Below are positions 15,586-23,545 of a stretch of 64,000 bases of DNA, piece after piece. Position 1 is the first letter of the stretch. Each line of letters begins with the position of its first letter. The notes below the pieces were generated by a model. That model was not told the DNA's origin, ran no database searches, and saw only the letters and a list, made by a program, of their open reading frames with translations. The translations under genes were made by a program, and so were the position numbers. The stretch comes from Candidatus Rifleibacterium amylolyticum (GTDB taxonomy: Bacteria > Muiribacteriota > Ozemobacteria > Ozemobacterales > Ozemobacteraceae). Location: assembly GCA_009917695.1 (NCBI GenBank), contig JAACJG010000004.1, positions 337,321 to 401,320 on the forward strand, in the 5' to 3' direction.

Positions 15586-17184
15586 TTATTCTTTAACAGA
15601 AAGGGTTAAGGCGTTGTCGCAGAAGAACATCGGCGAAAAATCCATGTTGCTGACTTTTTCGCTGGTCAGGTAACTTTCGCTGGCATGCCAGAGGTAGATC
15701 CAGGGAGCATGCTCGGCAACCTTACGGTTGATGCGGCTGTAGGCCTCTGAGCGGCGATCGGCATCCTGTATTTTTACGGAGTCTTCGATCATGCTGTCGA
15801 TTTCTTCGTTCTTGAAGCGGGCGCGATTGCCGCCCGAACCCCAGTTACTCGAATGAAAAACCGGGAAAAGAAAATTTTCGCCGTCAGGATAATCGCCAAA
15901 CCAGCTCATGTAAAATGCCGGTGCTTCGCCTTTGCTTACTGCGTCTTTTAGGGCGCTCCATTCCATTGGTTTGAGGTTGATGACAACACCGTGCTTCTTG
16001 AGTTCGCCCTGAAGCAGGCGCGTGATTTCGAAGGCAGATTGGGCTGAGCGCTGGTAGAGATCGAAGGTGAGCGGGTTTGTTTTTGAGTAGCCGGCCTCTT
16101 TAAGCAGGCGGCGGCCTTCTTCCGGGTTGAACTCGAGGCCGTTGCTGCCCTCACTGTAACCGCTTATGCCAGGGGGAATACTGCCATTGGCGGCGACAGC
16201 CCGTCCCTGATAGACTGCCTTGATGATTTTTTCACGATCGACCAGCATGTTGAGAGCGCGTCGTACTCTGACATCGTCGAACGGGGCACTCTGGTTGTTG
16301 AAGCCTATATAAAAGACGTTAAGAGAAGGAACATCGGTTATGCGGGCAGCAAAGTCGGGATCAGATTTGAACCGCTCGTAGTTGGCAGGATAAAGCTGCA
16401 ACATGTCGAGGTTGCCACTTTCGAATTCCATTTCGGCCTTCATGTTTTCGGGTATGATACGCATATCTATGCGGGCCAGTCGGGGCTTTTGTCCATGATA
16501 TGCCGTATTGGCTGTGAGTCTTATGTGGCTGTCGCGAACACGTTCGCTGATTTTGAACGGGCCGGTGCCGAAGGGCTTTTCAAAAAAGCTTCGGTCGCTG
16601 ATTGCATGGGCGTTGCCAGACGGCAGAATGTAGCAGGCTGGCATGCTGAGAAGACTCAGGAACGGAGCGAACGGTGCGCTGAGTTTGATCGAAACCGTAT
16701 AGTCATCGATGGCGGTAATGCCGGCAACACGACTGCTTTCGCCGCGCAGACGCTCGGCCGCGCCCTCGATTTTTTCGAGCACCCAGGTGCGGGGTGAGCC
16801 TACAGCCGGGTCGAGAATGCGATCGAGAGAATATACAACATCGCTGGAAGTCAACGCCTGGCCATTATGAAAAAACACGTTCTGTTTTAGCTTGAATACA
16901 AGCTCTTTGCCATCTGGCGTAACTGTCCATGATTCGGCAAGATTGCCAACCAGCTTCATTTTTTCGTCATAGCGAACGAGACCGTCGAATACTTTGGCCT
17001 GAATGCTGGCTTCGTTGACATCGACGCCACGCGCAGGGTCAAGGTTGGAAGGTTCCGACGACAGGTATCCTGAAAACACACCTTTACAGCTGGAAGGGTT
17101 GGTTTCGGCCGGAGTGTTGAGCAGCAGACTGGCTGCCATGGCCATGATACAGACAAAAGCCGTCGAAAAGAGAATTCGTTTCAT
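15586..17184 (-). CDS. Periplasmic oligopeptide-type solute-binding protein (SBP_bac_5)
   Basis: 532 aa, the normal family length, with a signal peptide (LFSTAFVCIMAMAASLLL). It carries the family hallmarks YLSSEPSNLDPARGVDVNE, AESWTVTPDGKELVFKLKQ, FHNGQALTSSDVVYSLDR, FGTGPFKI and VRRALNMLVDREKII. It captures peptides or similar solutes in the periplasm for the two permeases immediately downstream. An AAGGTGG ribosome-binding site precedes the ATG. A second, lipidated relative is encoded at 36893-38587. Confidence 0.93.
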   Translation of the reverse strand: MKRILFSTAFVCIMAMAASLLLNTPAETNPSSCKGVFSGYLSSEPSNLDPARGVDVNEASIQAKVFDGLVRYDEKMKLVGNLAESWTVTPDGKELVFKLKQNVFFHNGQALTSSDVVYSLDRILDPAVGSPRTWVLEKIEGAAERLRGESSRVAGITAIDDYTVSIKLSAPFAPFLSLLSMPACYILPSGNAHAISDRSFFEKPFGTGPFKISERVRDSHIRLTANTAYHGQKPRLARIDMRIIPENMKAEMEFESGNLDMLQLYPANYERFKSDPDFAARITDVPSLNVFYIGFNNQSAPFDDVRVRRALNMLVDREKIIKAVYQGRAVAANGSIPPGISGYSEGSNGLEFNPEEGRRLLKEAGYSKTNPLTFDLYQRSAQSAFEITRLLQGELKKHGVVINLKPMEWSALKDAVSKGEAPAFYMSWFGDYPDGENFLFPVFHSSNWGSGGNRARFKNEEIDSMIEDSVKIQDADRRSEAYSRINRKVAEHAPWIYLWHASESYLTSEKVSNMDFSPMFFCDNALTLSVKE

Positions 17185-17231
17185 GTTGCCACCTTGATAT
17201 GATATTTTTCTCTTTTCTCTTTATCGGCAAG

Positions 17232-17693
17232 TCAGGGCTGCACCTTTAATTCTGCGAAAAGTTCGTTATCTCTGACTTCTAGAACCGCTACTGAAGCGGG
17301 CAATCCGCCGCGTGGCAGAGTGGGGCTGCCAGGGTTGATTACCAGCAGGCTTCCTTCATCGTGAATCAACGAAATATGTGTGTGACCATAGACCATGACG
17401 CGGCTTTGTGCCGACAACGCCTGACGGGCGACCGGGGCCCGATGTGCGGCGGTAAGCAGCCCACAGCCGATATCGACAGAGATTGACTCGGGCGTATGCA
17501 TACTGTGATCGCAGTTTCCGCGCACGGCGCAGACCGGCGCAATATCTTGAAGAGCCTGAATATATTCGGGTCTTTCGACATCGCCGGCATGCACGATCAG
17601 GCTTACTCCTTTAAATGCCTCGGTTATCCACTCAGGTATAGAGCAGGTGGCCGGGTTTACAGCATGGGTATCAGAAATTATTCCGATTTTCAT
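17232..17693 (-). CDS. YfcE/MJ0936-type metallophosphoesterase
   Basis: 153 aa from the ATG at 17693; the longer frame adds an unlikely N-terminus. The calcineurin-like motifs are all short and in order: IGIISDTH (Asp, His), VHAGDVE, VRGNCDH and VYGHTH. The usual THGH motif reads TAAHRAP, keeping only the second His. These proteins bind two metals and act as phosphodiesterases; the physiological substrate is unknown. It lies 47 bp upstream of the binding-protein gene and may lead that operon. It is divergent from the RDD gene. Confidence 0.88.
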   Translation of the reverse strand: MKIGIISDTHAVNPATCSIPEWITEAFKGVSLIVHAGDVERPEYIQALQDIAPVCAVRGNCDHSMHTPESISVDIGCGLLTAAHRAPVARQALSAQSRVMVYGHTHISLIHDEGSLLVINPGSPTLPRGGLPASVAVLEVRDNELFAELKVQP

Positions 17694-17783
17694 AACTGAT
17701 TGCTGATCTCCTGTCGAATAGGCTAAAGAATAAGCTTTTGCGATATTTCGACGGTGTCGGAATTTTTTCGCGTCAGCCCGGTA

Positions 17784-17812
17784 TTGTGGCAAAGGCAAAC
17801 TGATTGTATAAT
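17784..17812 (+). promoter_or_regulatory. Promoter for the RDD-family gene
   Basis: TTGTGG (17784-17789), 17 bp, perfect TATAAT (17807-17812). The ATG at 17873 is 60 bp downstream, behind a GGAGG site. Confidence 0.65.
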
Positions 17813-17872
17813 CATGACGTCCGCCTGGCGCAAGCAGGTTTAAATTTACGATGTTTCGGAGGATTTAACAAG

Positions 17873-18499
17873 ATGTCTGAAGCTGAAAATAAAAGCACCG
17901 ATCAGGCGACTGGAAACGCCAGCAACCAGACTGGCAGCGCCGGAGGCAGTGCGAGTCAGGTTGCCGCAGGTGCAGCTGGCAGCGTCTCGTTTCATCTCGA
18001 CCAGATTCTTCAGAAACGTCTGCTGGCAGCTTTTATCGATCTGGTGCTGGTTGGCGTGGTTTCGTCGATACTGATTCTTATCTCGGTATTCATTCTGCCG
18101 AATATTCTCTCTTCACTGTTCAGCTTTTTTGTTTTTATGGCGGCAGCCGTAGTGGTTCTGGTCAGAGATATGCCATATAAGCTCGGCGAACTCGATGGGC
18201 AGACTCCTGGCAAGAAGGCGATGAATATTAGAGTAACCGACTTGCAGGGCAACCCCATTACTCTCAAACAGTCGATTCAGCGCAACGCCATTCTGGCAAT
18301 GCCCTATGTCGTTTCTGCCCTCGGCAGTCTGTTTGCAATGATTCCGATCATCGGCATCGTTGGCACACTTCTGATCGTCATGCCACTCATGCTGATCACC
18401 TTTGTTGCCAACTGTTACGAGATATATCGCATCTACAGTGGTGAGCGCAACCGCCGATGGGGTGATGAGTTCGCCGGCACCATAGTTGCCTGGGAATAA
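17873..18499 (+). CDS. RDD-family membrane protein
   Basis: 208 aa. The start at 17873 has a strong CGGAGG ribosome-binding site. A 40-residue Ser/Gly/Ala-rich hydrophilic N-terminus precedes the RDD domain: KRLLAAFIDLVLVGVVSSIL (with the signature Arg and Asp), a second helix pair, then DGQTPGKKAMNIRVTDLQG, a conserved loop of the family, and two further helices. RDD proteins are poorly characterised; some act as ion antiporters. No operon partner is evident. Confidence 0.85.
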   Translation: MSEAENKSTDQATGNASNQTGSAGGSASQVAAGAAGSVSFHLDQILQKRLLAAFIDLVLVGVVSSILILISVFILPNILSSLFSFFVFMAAAVVVLVRDMPYKLGELDGQTPGKKAMNIRVTDLQGNPITLKQSIQRNAILAMPYVVSALGSLFAMIPIIGIVGTLLIVMPLMLITFVANCYEIYRIYSGERNRRWGDEFAGTIVAWE

Positions 18500-18527
18500 G
18501 CCGCTCTGTCGTTCTGCGCATCAAACT

Positions 18528-18587
18528 CTCATTCTGCGCGAAGTCGCACAATCCATGTTATTCTGGGCGCAGTCGCAGAATCCATGT
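18528..18587. repeat. Two direct copies of dispersed repeat, family B
   Basis: Copies at about 18528-18556 (CATTCTGCGCGAAGTCGCAC...AATCCATG) and 18559-18587 (TTATTCTGGGCGCAGTCGC...AGAATCCATG), close to the arms at 11330-11410 and 49608-49674. Confidence 0.8.
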
Positions 18588-18620
18588 GTTTGAGGTATCC
18601 TGCCAGGCTGAGCCAAAAAT

Positions 18621-18652
18621 TTGTTAATTTTTGTGGCGGTTTGCTGTATAGT
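18621..18652 (+). promoter_or_regulatory. Possible promoter giving a leaderless transcript
   Basis: TATAGT at 18647-18652 lies only 5 bp from ATG 18658; TTGTTA at 18621-18626 is 20 bp upstream, a long spacer. If used, the transcript would start at or next to the start codon. Confidence 0.3.
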
Positions 18653-18657
18653 GGCAG

Positions 18658-19173
18658 ATGATGAACCGAAACCAGATGATACTGCTGCTGCTGGCGATAT
18701 TCAGTTTTCCGCTGATCTATCTCTTTATTCCCGACTCTGAGCCGGGCAGTCTTTCATCGCTCGAAGGTGTCACACTTTCGAATATCTCAGGGCAGAAGTT
18801 CAGACTTGCCGGTCAGTTTGTCGAAAAACCCCTGCTGCTGGTGTTCTGGTCGGTGACCTGTGGAACCTGTATTGAAGAGATCCCCTTTATAATAAGGCTT
18901 CATGAAGAACTCAAGAATAAAATGACGATAATAGGAATTCATCCGCCAGGCTATCCGCCTGCTAAAATTCAGCGTTTCGTCAAAAAATATCCGCAGCAGA
19001 TTTCTTATATGCTGGCGATCGATGATCAGAGCACGCTGATCAAGACTTACAATATCACGGTTCTGCCGCGAACTGTTCTGGTTAACCGTCATGGCACCGT
19101 TCTTTATGACCATCTCGGATATGCGCCAGAAAACGAAAAGGAGATTGAGCTTGCCATCAAATCACATCTTTGA
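18658..19173 (+). CDS. Membrane-anchored TlpA/ResA-like thioredoxin
   Basis: 171 aa. An N-terminal anchor (MILLLLAIFSFPLIYLFI) places the thioredoxin fold outside the cytoplasmic membrane. The active site is WSVTCGTCIEEIP (CGTC) and the cis-Pro segment is ITVLPRTVLVNRHGTVLYDHLGY. Such proteins reduce or oxidise thiols, often keeping haem-binding CxxCH cysteines reduced for cytochrome c maturation. It heads a five-gene operon ending with a multihaem cytochrome, which fits that role. The two possible starts (MM) differ by one residue. Confidence 0.88.
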   Translation: MMNRNQMILLLLAIFSFPLIYLFIPDSEPGSLSSLEGVTLSNISGQKFRLAGQFVEKPLLLVFWSVTCGTCIEEIPFIIRLHEELKNKMTIIGIHPPGYPPAKIQRFVKKYPQQISYMLAIDDQSTLIKTYNITVLPRTVLVNRHGTVLYDHLGYAPENEKEIELAIKSHL

Positions 19174-19768
19174 CAGCATTATTCAGAGTCTTACGGCCAG
19201 GCATCGAAGCTTGCTGGTCCTGCTGTTATTGCTTCTGCAGGTTTTTGGCTTTTCGTCAGATCTGCCGGCGGCTGAATCAGCTTCTGGCAGCAAATTGCTG
19301 GCGCCAGGGCAGTTGGCGCCGATCAGTTCGCTTACAGCCATAAATGATATTGAGCATGAATTTCCGGTGCCCGGTGCCTGGAACATGGTTTTCTTCTGGT
19401 CGCTGTTCTGCCATTCCTGCATTGAAGAGATGCCGGCCGTGCAGGCTCGTCTGGCTGATTATGGCGAGAGCGGGCCGAAAGTTTTTTTTGTGTCGCTCGA
19501 TACAGCCAGAATGCAGAAAGCGCTGATAAACTTCTGTCGTCTGCGCGATTTAAAGCATAATGTGTTAATGGAACGGGTTGCTTCAGATTCTTATGAAGTG
19601 GCAGATAAGTGGGGCGTGGTGATGACACCCTCAGTTTTTATCGTTGACCCCGAGGGCAAGGTCGCCTGGTCTGGTCAGGGCCCGCTCGATGTCGAAGGTT
19701 TTTTCGCCGGATACGATGCCATGGTGCAGCCACCGGCATCAGCGACCGAATGTAGTGAAGGTCATTGA
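19151..19768 (+). CDS. Second exported TlpA-like thioredoxin
   Basis: 205 aa if started at TTG 19151, which follows AAGGAG by 7 bp and overlaps the previous gene by 23 bp; a longer open frame begins at 19091. A signal sequence (SLLVLLLLLLQVFGF) is followed by a thioredoxin domain with active site WSLFCHSCIEEMP (CHSC) and a cis-Pro region VVMTPSVFIVDPEGKVAW. The C-terminus has one further Cys (ATECSEG). The dipeptides between the cysteines differ (GT and HS), so the two paralogues may have different redox potentials or partners. Confidence 0.82.
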   Translation: MPSNHIFDSIIQSLTARHRSLLVLLLLLLQVFGFSSDLPAAESASGSKLLAPGQLAPISSLTAINDIEHEFPVPGAWNMVFFWSLFCHSCIEEMPAVQARLADYGESGPKVFFVSLDTARMQKALINFCRLRDLKHNVLMERVASDSYEVADKWGVVMTPSVFIVDPEGKVAWSGQGPLDVEGFFAGYDAMVQPPASATECSEGH

Positions 19769-19770
19769 AT

Positions 19771-20736
19771 ATGTTCGAAAAGATCACTCTGCTCGACGAT
19801 CATCACATGATTCTAGTTTCCCGGCGCATGGTATTTGCCGTAATTGGTGCGCTTCTGAGCTTGACATTCCTGCTGATGCTGTTCTTTTTGCATGTTGATT
19901 TTGATTACCTGCTTGGTCGCAAAGACCTCGCCATGAAGGTTGGTCAGACCACAATCACACTCGAAGAACTCAATCAGATACAGGCAATTTCAGGGGTAAA
20001 AGCGAAAAAACTAGATGCTGCTGCTTTTGCATCGGAGTTTTTCGATACTCTGCTCTATGCTGAGGGTGGCCGCCGACTTGGTCTCGACCGCCGCCCCGAT
20101 TTTATAAGAAAGATCGCGATTTTTGACCAGGCGGTTGCCAAAGGTGATGCCAAAGAAACTTTGTCTCGCGCCGTTTTTCTGATAGAAGAGCTTGCCGCCG
20201 CCGCCCGCCGCGAAGTTAGCGAGGCGAGTTATCACCCCGCCGAACTGGCTGAAATCAAGGTTAATGCTCCATCGCCTGTTCAGCGGCTGCATCTAAAAAC
20301 CATTCTGGTCGCAGGTGAAGAGGCGGCTCAGCAGTTGCTGGCCGAACACGACGCAGGCGCAGTCTTTGCCGATCTCAACGCAAGCTGGAGTCTTTCGCTC
20401 TATCGCGGCGTCGGCGGCGATATTGGCTGGAAATCGGCTGGCGATTTTCCCCCCGGCGTATTCGAAAAGCTGCTTGAAGCCGGTGATGATAAAATTGTTC
20501 GCGGTTTTGCCGATGAAGCAGGCATTCATCTGTATATGATTGCAGCCCGGCCAAAGATCGATCAGGCGCAGCAGGAAAAGGCTGAGCGTGAACTTCAGCT
20601 GCGTGAGTTGCGTCGGCGCCGTCTGATGAAGTATATAATTGAGTTGCGAAACTCGGTCGATTACTGGGTTAATCCTGTTTTGCAGGTGCGCTGTCAGACA
20701 GTGCAACGGGCTGATACGACAGATTCAAGTCAATAA
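19771..20736 (+). CDS. Membrane-anchored parvulin-type peptidyl-prolyl isomerase/foldase
   Basis: 321 aa from ATG 19771, three bases after the previous stop (an alternative TTG is at 19765). One N-terminal transmembrane helix (MVFAVIGALLSLTFLLMLFFL) is followed by a SurA/PrsA-like N-terminal chaperone region and a parvulin domain at about residues 170-260: LHLKTILVAGEEAAQQLL, GVGGDIGWKSAGDFPPGVFEKLL and IHLYMIAARP. The last 60 residues are charged, with RRRRLMKYI. It probably assists folding of exported proteins such as the cytochrome encoded two genes downstream. Confidence 0.85.
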   Translation: MFEKITLLDDHHMILVSRRMVFAVIGALLSLTFLLMLFFLHVDFDYLLGRKDLAMKVGQTTITLEELNQIQAISGVKAKKLDAAAFASEFFDTLLYAEGGRRLGLDRRPDFIRKIAIFDQAVAKGDAKETLSRAVFLIEELAAAARREVSEASYHPAELAEIKVNAPSPVQRLHLKTILVAGEEAAQQLLAEHDAGAVFADLNASWSLSLYRGVGGDIGWKSAGDFPPGVFEKLLEAGDDKIVRGFADEAGIHLYMIAARPKIDQAQQEKAERELQLRELRRRRLMKYIIELRNSVDYWVNPVLQVRCQTVQRADTTDSSQ

Positions 20737-20747
20737 GGGAGTTCTTG

Positions 20748-21296
20748 ATGGAAAAGCATACGAGAAAGCACTATCTGATATTGCCGTCATACCAGATTCG
20801 GCTGGTAGCGTTTATGTCTCTGGTAGTGTTCGTCGGGTCAATATTGCATGGCTATTTTCTTTATCAGATCACCAGCAAAAACATACAGGAAGGCTTTCTG
20901 TCAGCGCACAACCGCCTGCGCTCGACCTGGGAAATCCTCAAACCCGCAATAATTGTCACCAACAGCCTGAGTTTTCTGCTGATTACCGTTTTTCTGCTGA
21001 TTATCACCGTGTTTATCTCGCATCGCCTTATCGGGCCAATGTTCAAGGTCGCCGGTCATTTACGCCGCCTTTCTTCAGGAAAGCTGGCTGAGTCTTCGTT
21101 GCGTCTGCGCGAAGGTGACGAAGGGCAGGTTCTGTGCGAGGCCGTTAACGAGTTACAGGACAAATACCGGCAGCGCTTCATCAGATTACGCAAATTGAGA
21201 ACCGCCATCGATCAGGAGCAGCTCAGCTCCTCACAGATTGCTGCTCAGATAGAAGACATACTCAACGAAATCGAAATCGGTAATGAAAATAGCTGA
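20748..21296 (+). CDS. HAMP-domain membrane protein without an output domain
   Basis: 182 aa from ATG 20748 with GGGAG upstream. Two transmembrane helices (VAFMSLVVFVGSILHGYFLY and SFLLITVFLLIITVFI) flank a short periplasmic loop. A HAMP domain follows (SHRLIGPMFKVAGHLRRLSS ending GDEGQVLCEAVNELQD) and then a coiled coil. No kinase, cyclase or methyl-accepting region follows, so it either signals by contact or serves as a structural partner of the cytochrome. It overlaps the cytochrome gene by 14 bp, indicating coupled translation. Confidence 0.85.
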   Translation: MEKHTRKHYLILPSYQIRLVAFMSLVVFVGSILHGYFLYQITSKNIQEGFLSAHNRLRSTWEILKPAIIVTNSLSFLLITVFLLIITVFISHRLIGPMFKVAGHLRRLSSGKLAESSLRLREGDEGQVLCEAVNELQDKYRQRFIRLRKLRTAIDQEQLSSSQIAAQIEDILNEIEIGNENS

Positions 21297-22725
21297 AATC
21301 TTTATTAACAAAGCATTACCTGCTTTCTGCCTGGCTCTGGCAATGCAGATCGGGCTTCCTGCAACTGCATTGGCGCAGATGCAGAGTAAAGACCATCAAA
21401 AACTGGCAGAAGAAGCCGGTTGTATGGTCTGCCATTACATGCCGCCCGAAACCGCAACAGGAACAGAAGTCGGCCAGCCAGTCGATCGCCGTCTCAAACG
21501 CGGCGCCGGACAATGGTGCATCAACTGCCACTCGATGGAAGCGATGACTCTGCACCCGACCGGAATCAAGGTCGAAAATGGCACCGATCTTCCTCTCGAA
21601 GAAGGCATGTATATGAGCTGCCTGACCTGTCACTCGCCGCATGCCGCCGCACTTGCCTCCGAACCATGGGCGCCGCTGGCGATCAGTCCGGCCATCAAAG
21701 ACGATTTCAGCACATTTCTGCTCAATCATCCGAACAATGAGGGGCAGCTCTGCGCCAAATGCCACGCGCCAGGCAGCGAAGTTTTCAGCGGCAGCCTGCA
21801 CAGCCCTAAAGCCTTCGATAACCGCAATTTTGCCGGCTCTGAGTCTTGCAAAGCCTGCCATCTTGATATCTACGACCAGTGGAAGCTGACGCCGCATGCC
21901 CGCATGACCCGCCGCTTTCGCCATGTCGAAAATCAGGCCGAAATTCCGGTCGAAGAGCTTGGCGTGCCGCGCGAAAAAATCGCCTGGGTTCTTGGCTCGC
22001 ATTACGTACATCGTTTCGTTGCCGAAGCCAGCGGAACTCTGGTTGTGCTGCCAAAAATCTGGGATATTCACGAAAAGAAATGGCTGCCGGTTACCGATTA
22101 TGGCTGGCGCTCACGTTTCTGGCTCAAGCAGTGCGCCGGTTGTCATACCACCGGGTTCTCTGCCGAAAACGACAGTTTTGCCGAGGCAGGCGTTGGTTGC
22201 GAAGCCTGTCATGGTCCTGGTGTCAATCATGTGCGCACCGGTTCGCCCGAATACATCATGTCGATCAAAAAACTGACTCCGGAACGCCAGGAAATGATCT
22301 GCGTTTCATGCCATACTTCAGGCATCGACAACAGCGGGCAATATCATTTTCCGGTGGGTTATCGACCCGGCGATGATCTGACGAAATTTTTCTCAGGCCT
22401 GACTCCCAAGCCCGGCCAGTCATTCGAAAATTTCACCGGTGACGAAACCTACGAAGACCGCCGTCGCCAGTGGGAATTTCTACAGACTCGCCTGTTTCTC
22501 GCCAGTGGTTTGACCTGCGATTACTGTCAGAACTTTCGCAATGTCAAAACCCCGGATGCCGCAGAGTTTCTTACACACAACCAGTATTGTCTGACCTGTC
22601 ATACCGACAAGCATGACCACCCCGAAGAGTCGCCGGGCACCAACTGTAACGTCTGCCATCAGCCGACTCGACACCTCAACGGCAACCTCTCGATCCACGA
22701 TCACCGCTACAAATTCGAAAAATAA
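21283..22725 (+). CDS. Periplasmic multihaem cytochrome c, ten CxxCH plus one CxxCQ
   Basis: 480 aa with a signal peptide ending PATALA. Ten CxxCH haem-attachment motifs occur in order: CMVCH, CINCH, CLTCH, CAKCH, CKACH, CAGCH, CEACH, CVSCH, CLTCH and CNVCH. An eleventh site at residues 412-416 is CDYCQ, lacking the axial His, so either no haem binds there or the ligand is unusual. The central CEACHGPGVNH resembles the core of octahaem and NapC-associated families. It is presumably an electron carrier or reductase of the periplasm or outer surface; the substrate is unknown. It is the last gene of the TlpA-TlpA-parvulin-HAMP operon. Confidence 0.93.
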   Translation: MKIAEIFINKALPAFCLALAMQIGLPATALAQMQSKDHQKLAEEAGCMVCHYMPPETATGTEVGQPVDRRLKRGAGQWCINCHSMEAMTLHPTGIKVENGTDLPLEEGMYMSCLTCHSPHAAALASEPWAPLAISPAIKDDFSTFLLNHPNNEGQLCAKCHAPGSEVFSGSLHSPKAFDNRNFAGSESCKACHLDIYDQWKLTPHARMTRRFRHVENQAEIPVEELGVPREKIAWVLGSHYVHRFVAEASGTLVVLPKIWDIHEKKWLPVTDYGWRSRFWLKQCAGCHTTGFSAENDSFAEAGVGCEACHGPGVNHVRTGSPEYIMSIKKLTPERQEMICVSCHTSGIDNSGQYHFPVGYRPGDDLTKFFSGLTPKPGQSFENFTGDETYEDRRRQWEFLQTRLFLASGLTCDYCQNFRNVKTPDAAEFLTHNQYCLTCHTDKHDHPEESPGTNCNVCHQPTRHLNGNLSIHDHRYKFEK

Positions 22726-22762
22726 ACAGCCAGTCCGCAGATTACTCAGTGCTGCCGTTTTT

Positions 22763-22804
22763 TCGTGCTCAGCGAAGCGGTAATCGTAATCGTTCTCGTA
22801 ATCG
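22763..22804. repeat. Dispersed repeat, family C
   Basis: TCGTGCTCAGCGAAGCGG followed by TAATCGTAATCGTTCTCG. Related to 28924-28964, 30305-30352 and 49448-49483. At 22736-22748 a CCGCAGATTACTC stretch resembles family D. Confidence 0.75.
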
Positions 22805-22815
22805 CATTTTTGCTA

Positions 22816-22884
22816 TTCATCCTGCGCGAAACGAAGCGGAGTCGCAGGATCCAGAAATGCGCCAAGAATCTGGATCCTGCGACC
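22816..22884. repeat. Dispersed repeat, family B, two facing arms
   Basis: TTCATCCTGCGCGAAACG...GTCGCAGGATCCAG (22816-22854) and the inverted arm CTGGATCCTGCGACC (22870-22884). Confidence 0.8.
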
Positions 22885-22934
22885 TCACCGTACGGCCAGC
22901 ACCGCATGAGGGGTGTTCGATTGCAACAAGGTTC

Positions 22935-23198
22935 TTACTCGTAATGAGTCCAGAGGCGGAGAACTTTTATGGTTCGCTCTTTCTGGTATATCTGATAAAC
23001 CAGGCGATGTTGCAGATTTATGCGTCGCGAAATTGCGCCGGTAAGATCTCCTACCAGCCGCTCAAAGGGCGGTGGGTTTTGAAGAGGATCTTTGCTTATT
23101 ATCTCAAGTAACTCGCAGGCTTTTTCTTTAAGTCCTGATGCCGCAAGCTTTTTTGCATCCTTTTGTGCCTGTCTTGTATATACGAGTCTCCAGTTCAC
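22935..23198 (-). CDS. YoeB/Txe-family mRNA interferase toxin
   Basis: 87 aa from a GTG at 23198 whose first bases overlap the antitoxin stop (GTGA), behind a GAGGG site. YoeB cleaves mRNA at the ribosome. Conserved features: VYTRQAQKDAKKL, PFERLVGDLTGAISRRIN, the catalytic-Arg segment QHRLVYQI and the terminal WTHYE with the His-Tyr pair used in catalysis by YoeB. Length fits. Antitoxin-first order and translational coupling are typical of type II toxin-antitoxin pairs. Confidence 0.9.
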   Translation of the reverse strand: MNWRLVYTRQAQKDAKKLAASGLKEKACELLEIISKDPLQNPPPFERLVGDLTGAISRRINLQHRLVYQIYQKERTIKVLRLWTHYE

Positions 23199-23437
23199 CA
23201 GTCGGGACCCTCGTCGCATTCTTCAAGATCTTGAGCCATGCCCTCTCTGATAGACTCGCGCATGCCGGGTATTGAAAGAAGGTAGAGCGTTTCTTCAATG
23301 GCATTCCAGTCTTCTTCTGAAATCAGTACCGCGTTGCCGCGTTTTCCGGTAATGACGATCGGACGATGCGATTTGTTGGTCTCATCGATCAGGCTATATA
23401 ACTTTGAGCGGGCATCAGTAACGTTTAAAACAGTCAT
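23195..23437 (-). CDS. YefM/Phd-family antitoxin
   Basis: 80 aa. The N-terminal DNA-binding half is standard: TVLNVTDARSKLYSLIDE, PIVITGKRGNAVLISEEDW. The acidic C-terminus (AQDLEECDEGPDW) would wrap the YoeB toxin. Start supported by AGGAGA 8 bp upstream. Expected to repress its own operon together with the toxin by binding the palindrome at 23456-23467. Confidence 0.92.
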   Translation of the reverse strand: MTVLNVTDARSKLYSLIDETNKSHRPIVITGKRGNAVLISEEDWNAIEETLYLLSIPGMRESIREGMAQDLEECDEGPDW

Positions 23438-23455
23438 TTTATTATCTCCTGCAAT

Positions 23456-23467
23456 AAGCGTACGCTT
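23456..23467. promoter_or_regulatory. Palindromic operator candidate of the yefM-yoeB pair
   Basis: Perfect 12-bp palindrome AAGCGTACGCTT, 19 bp upstream of the antitoxin ATG. Its GTAC centre resembles the TGTACA core bound by E. coli YefM; use here is inferred. Confidence 0.4.
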
Positions 23468-23545
23468 TTACGTCTTGTTCGTCAAGGCGATTTTTTGAAG
23501 TTGTGGCTGGTACTGGTTGCATTATTGTGTTAAGCTTTCTGCACC

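Noticed and set aside
21316-22071. 251-codon minus-strand frame
   Set aside because: Lies entirely opposite the multihaem cytochrome, whose CxxCH motifs prove the coding strand.
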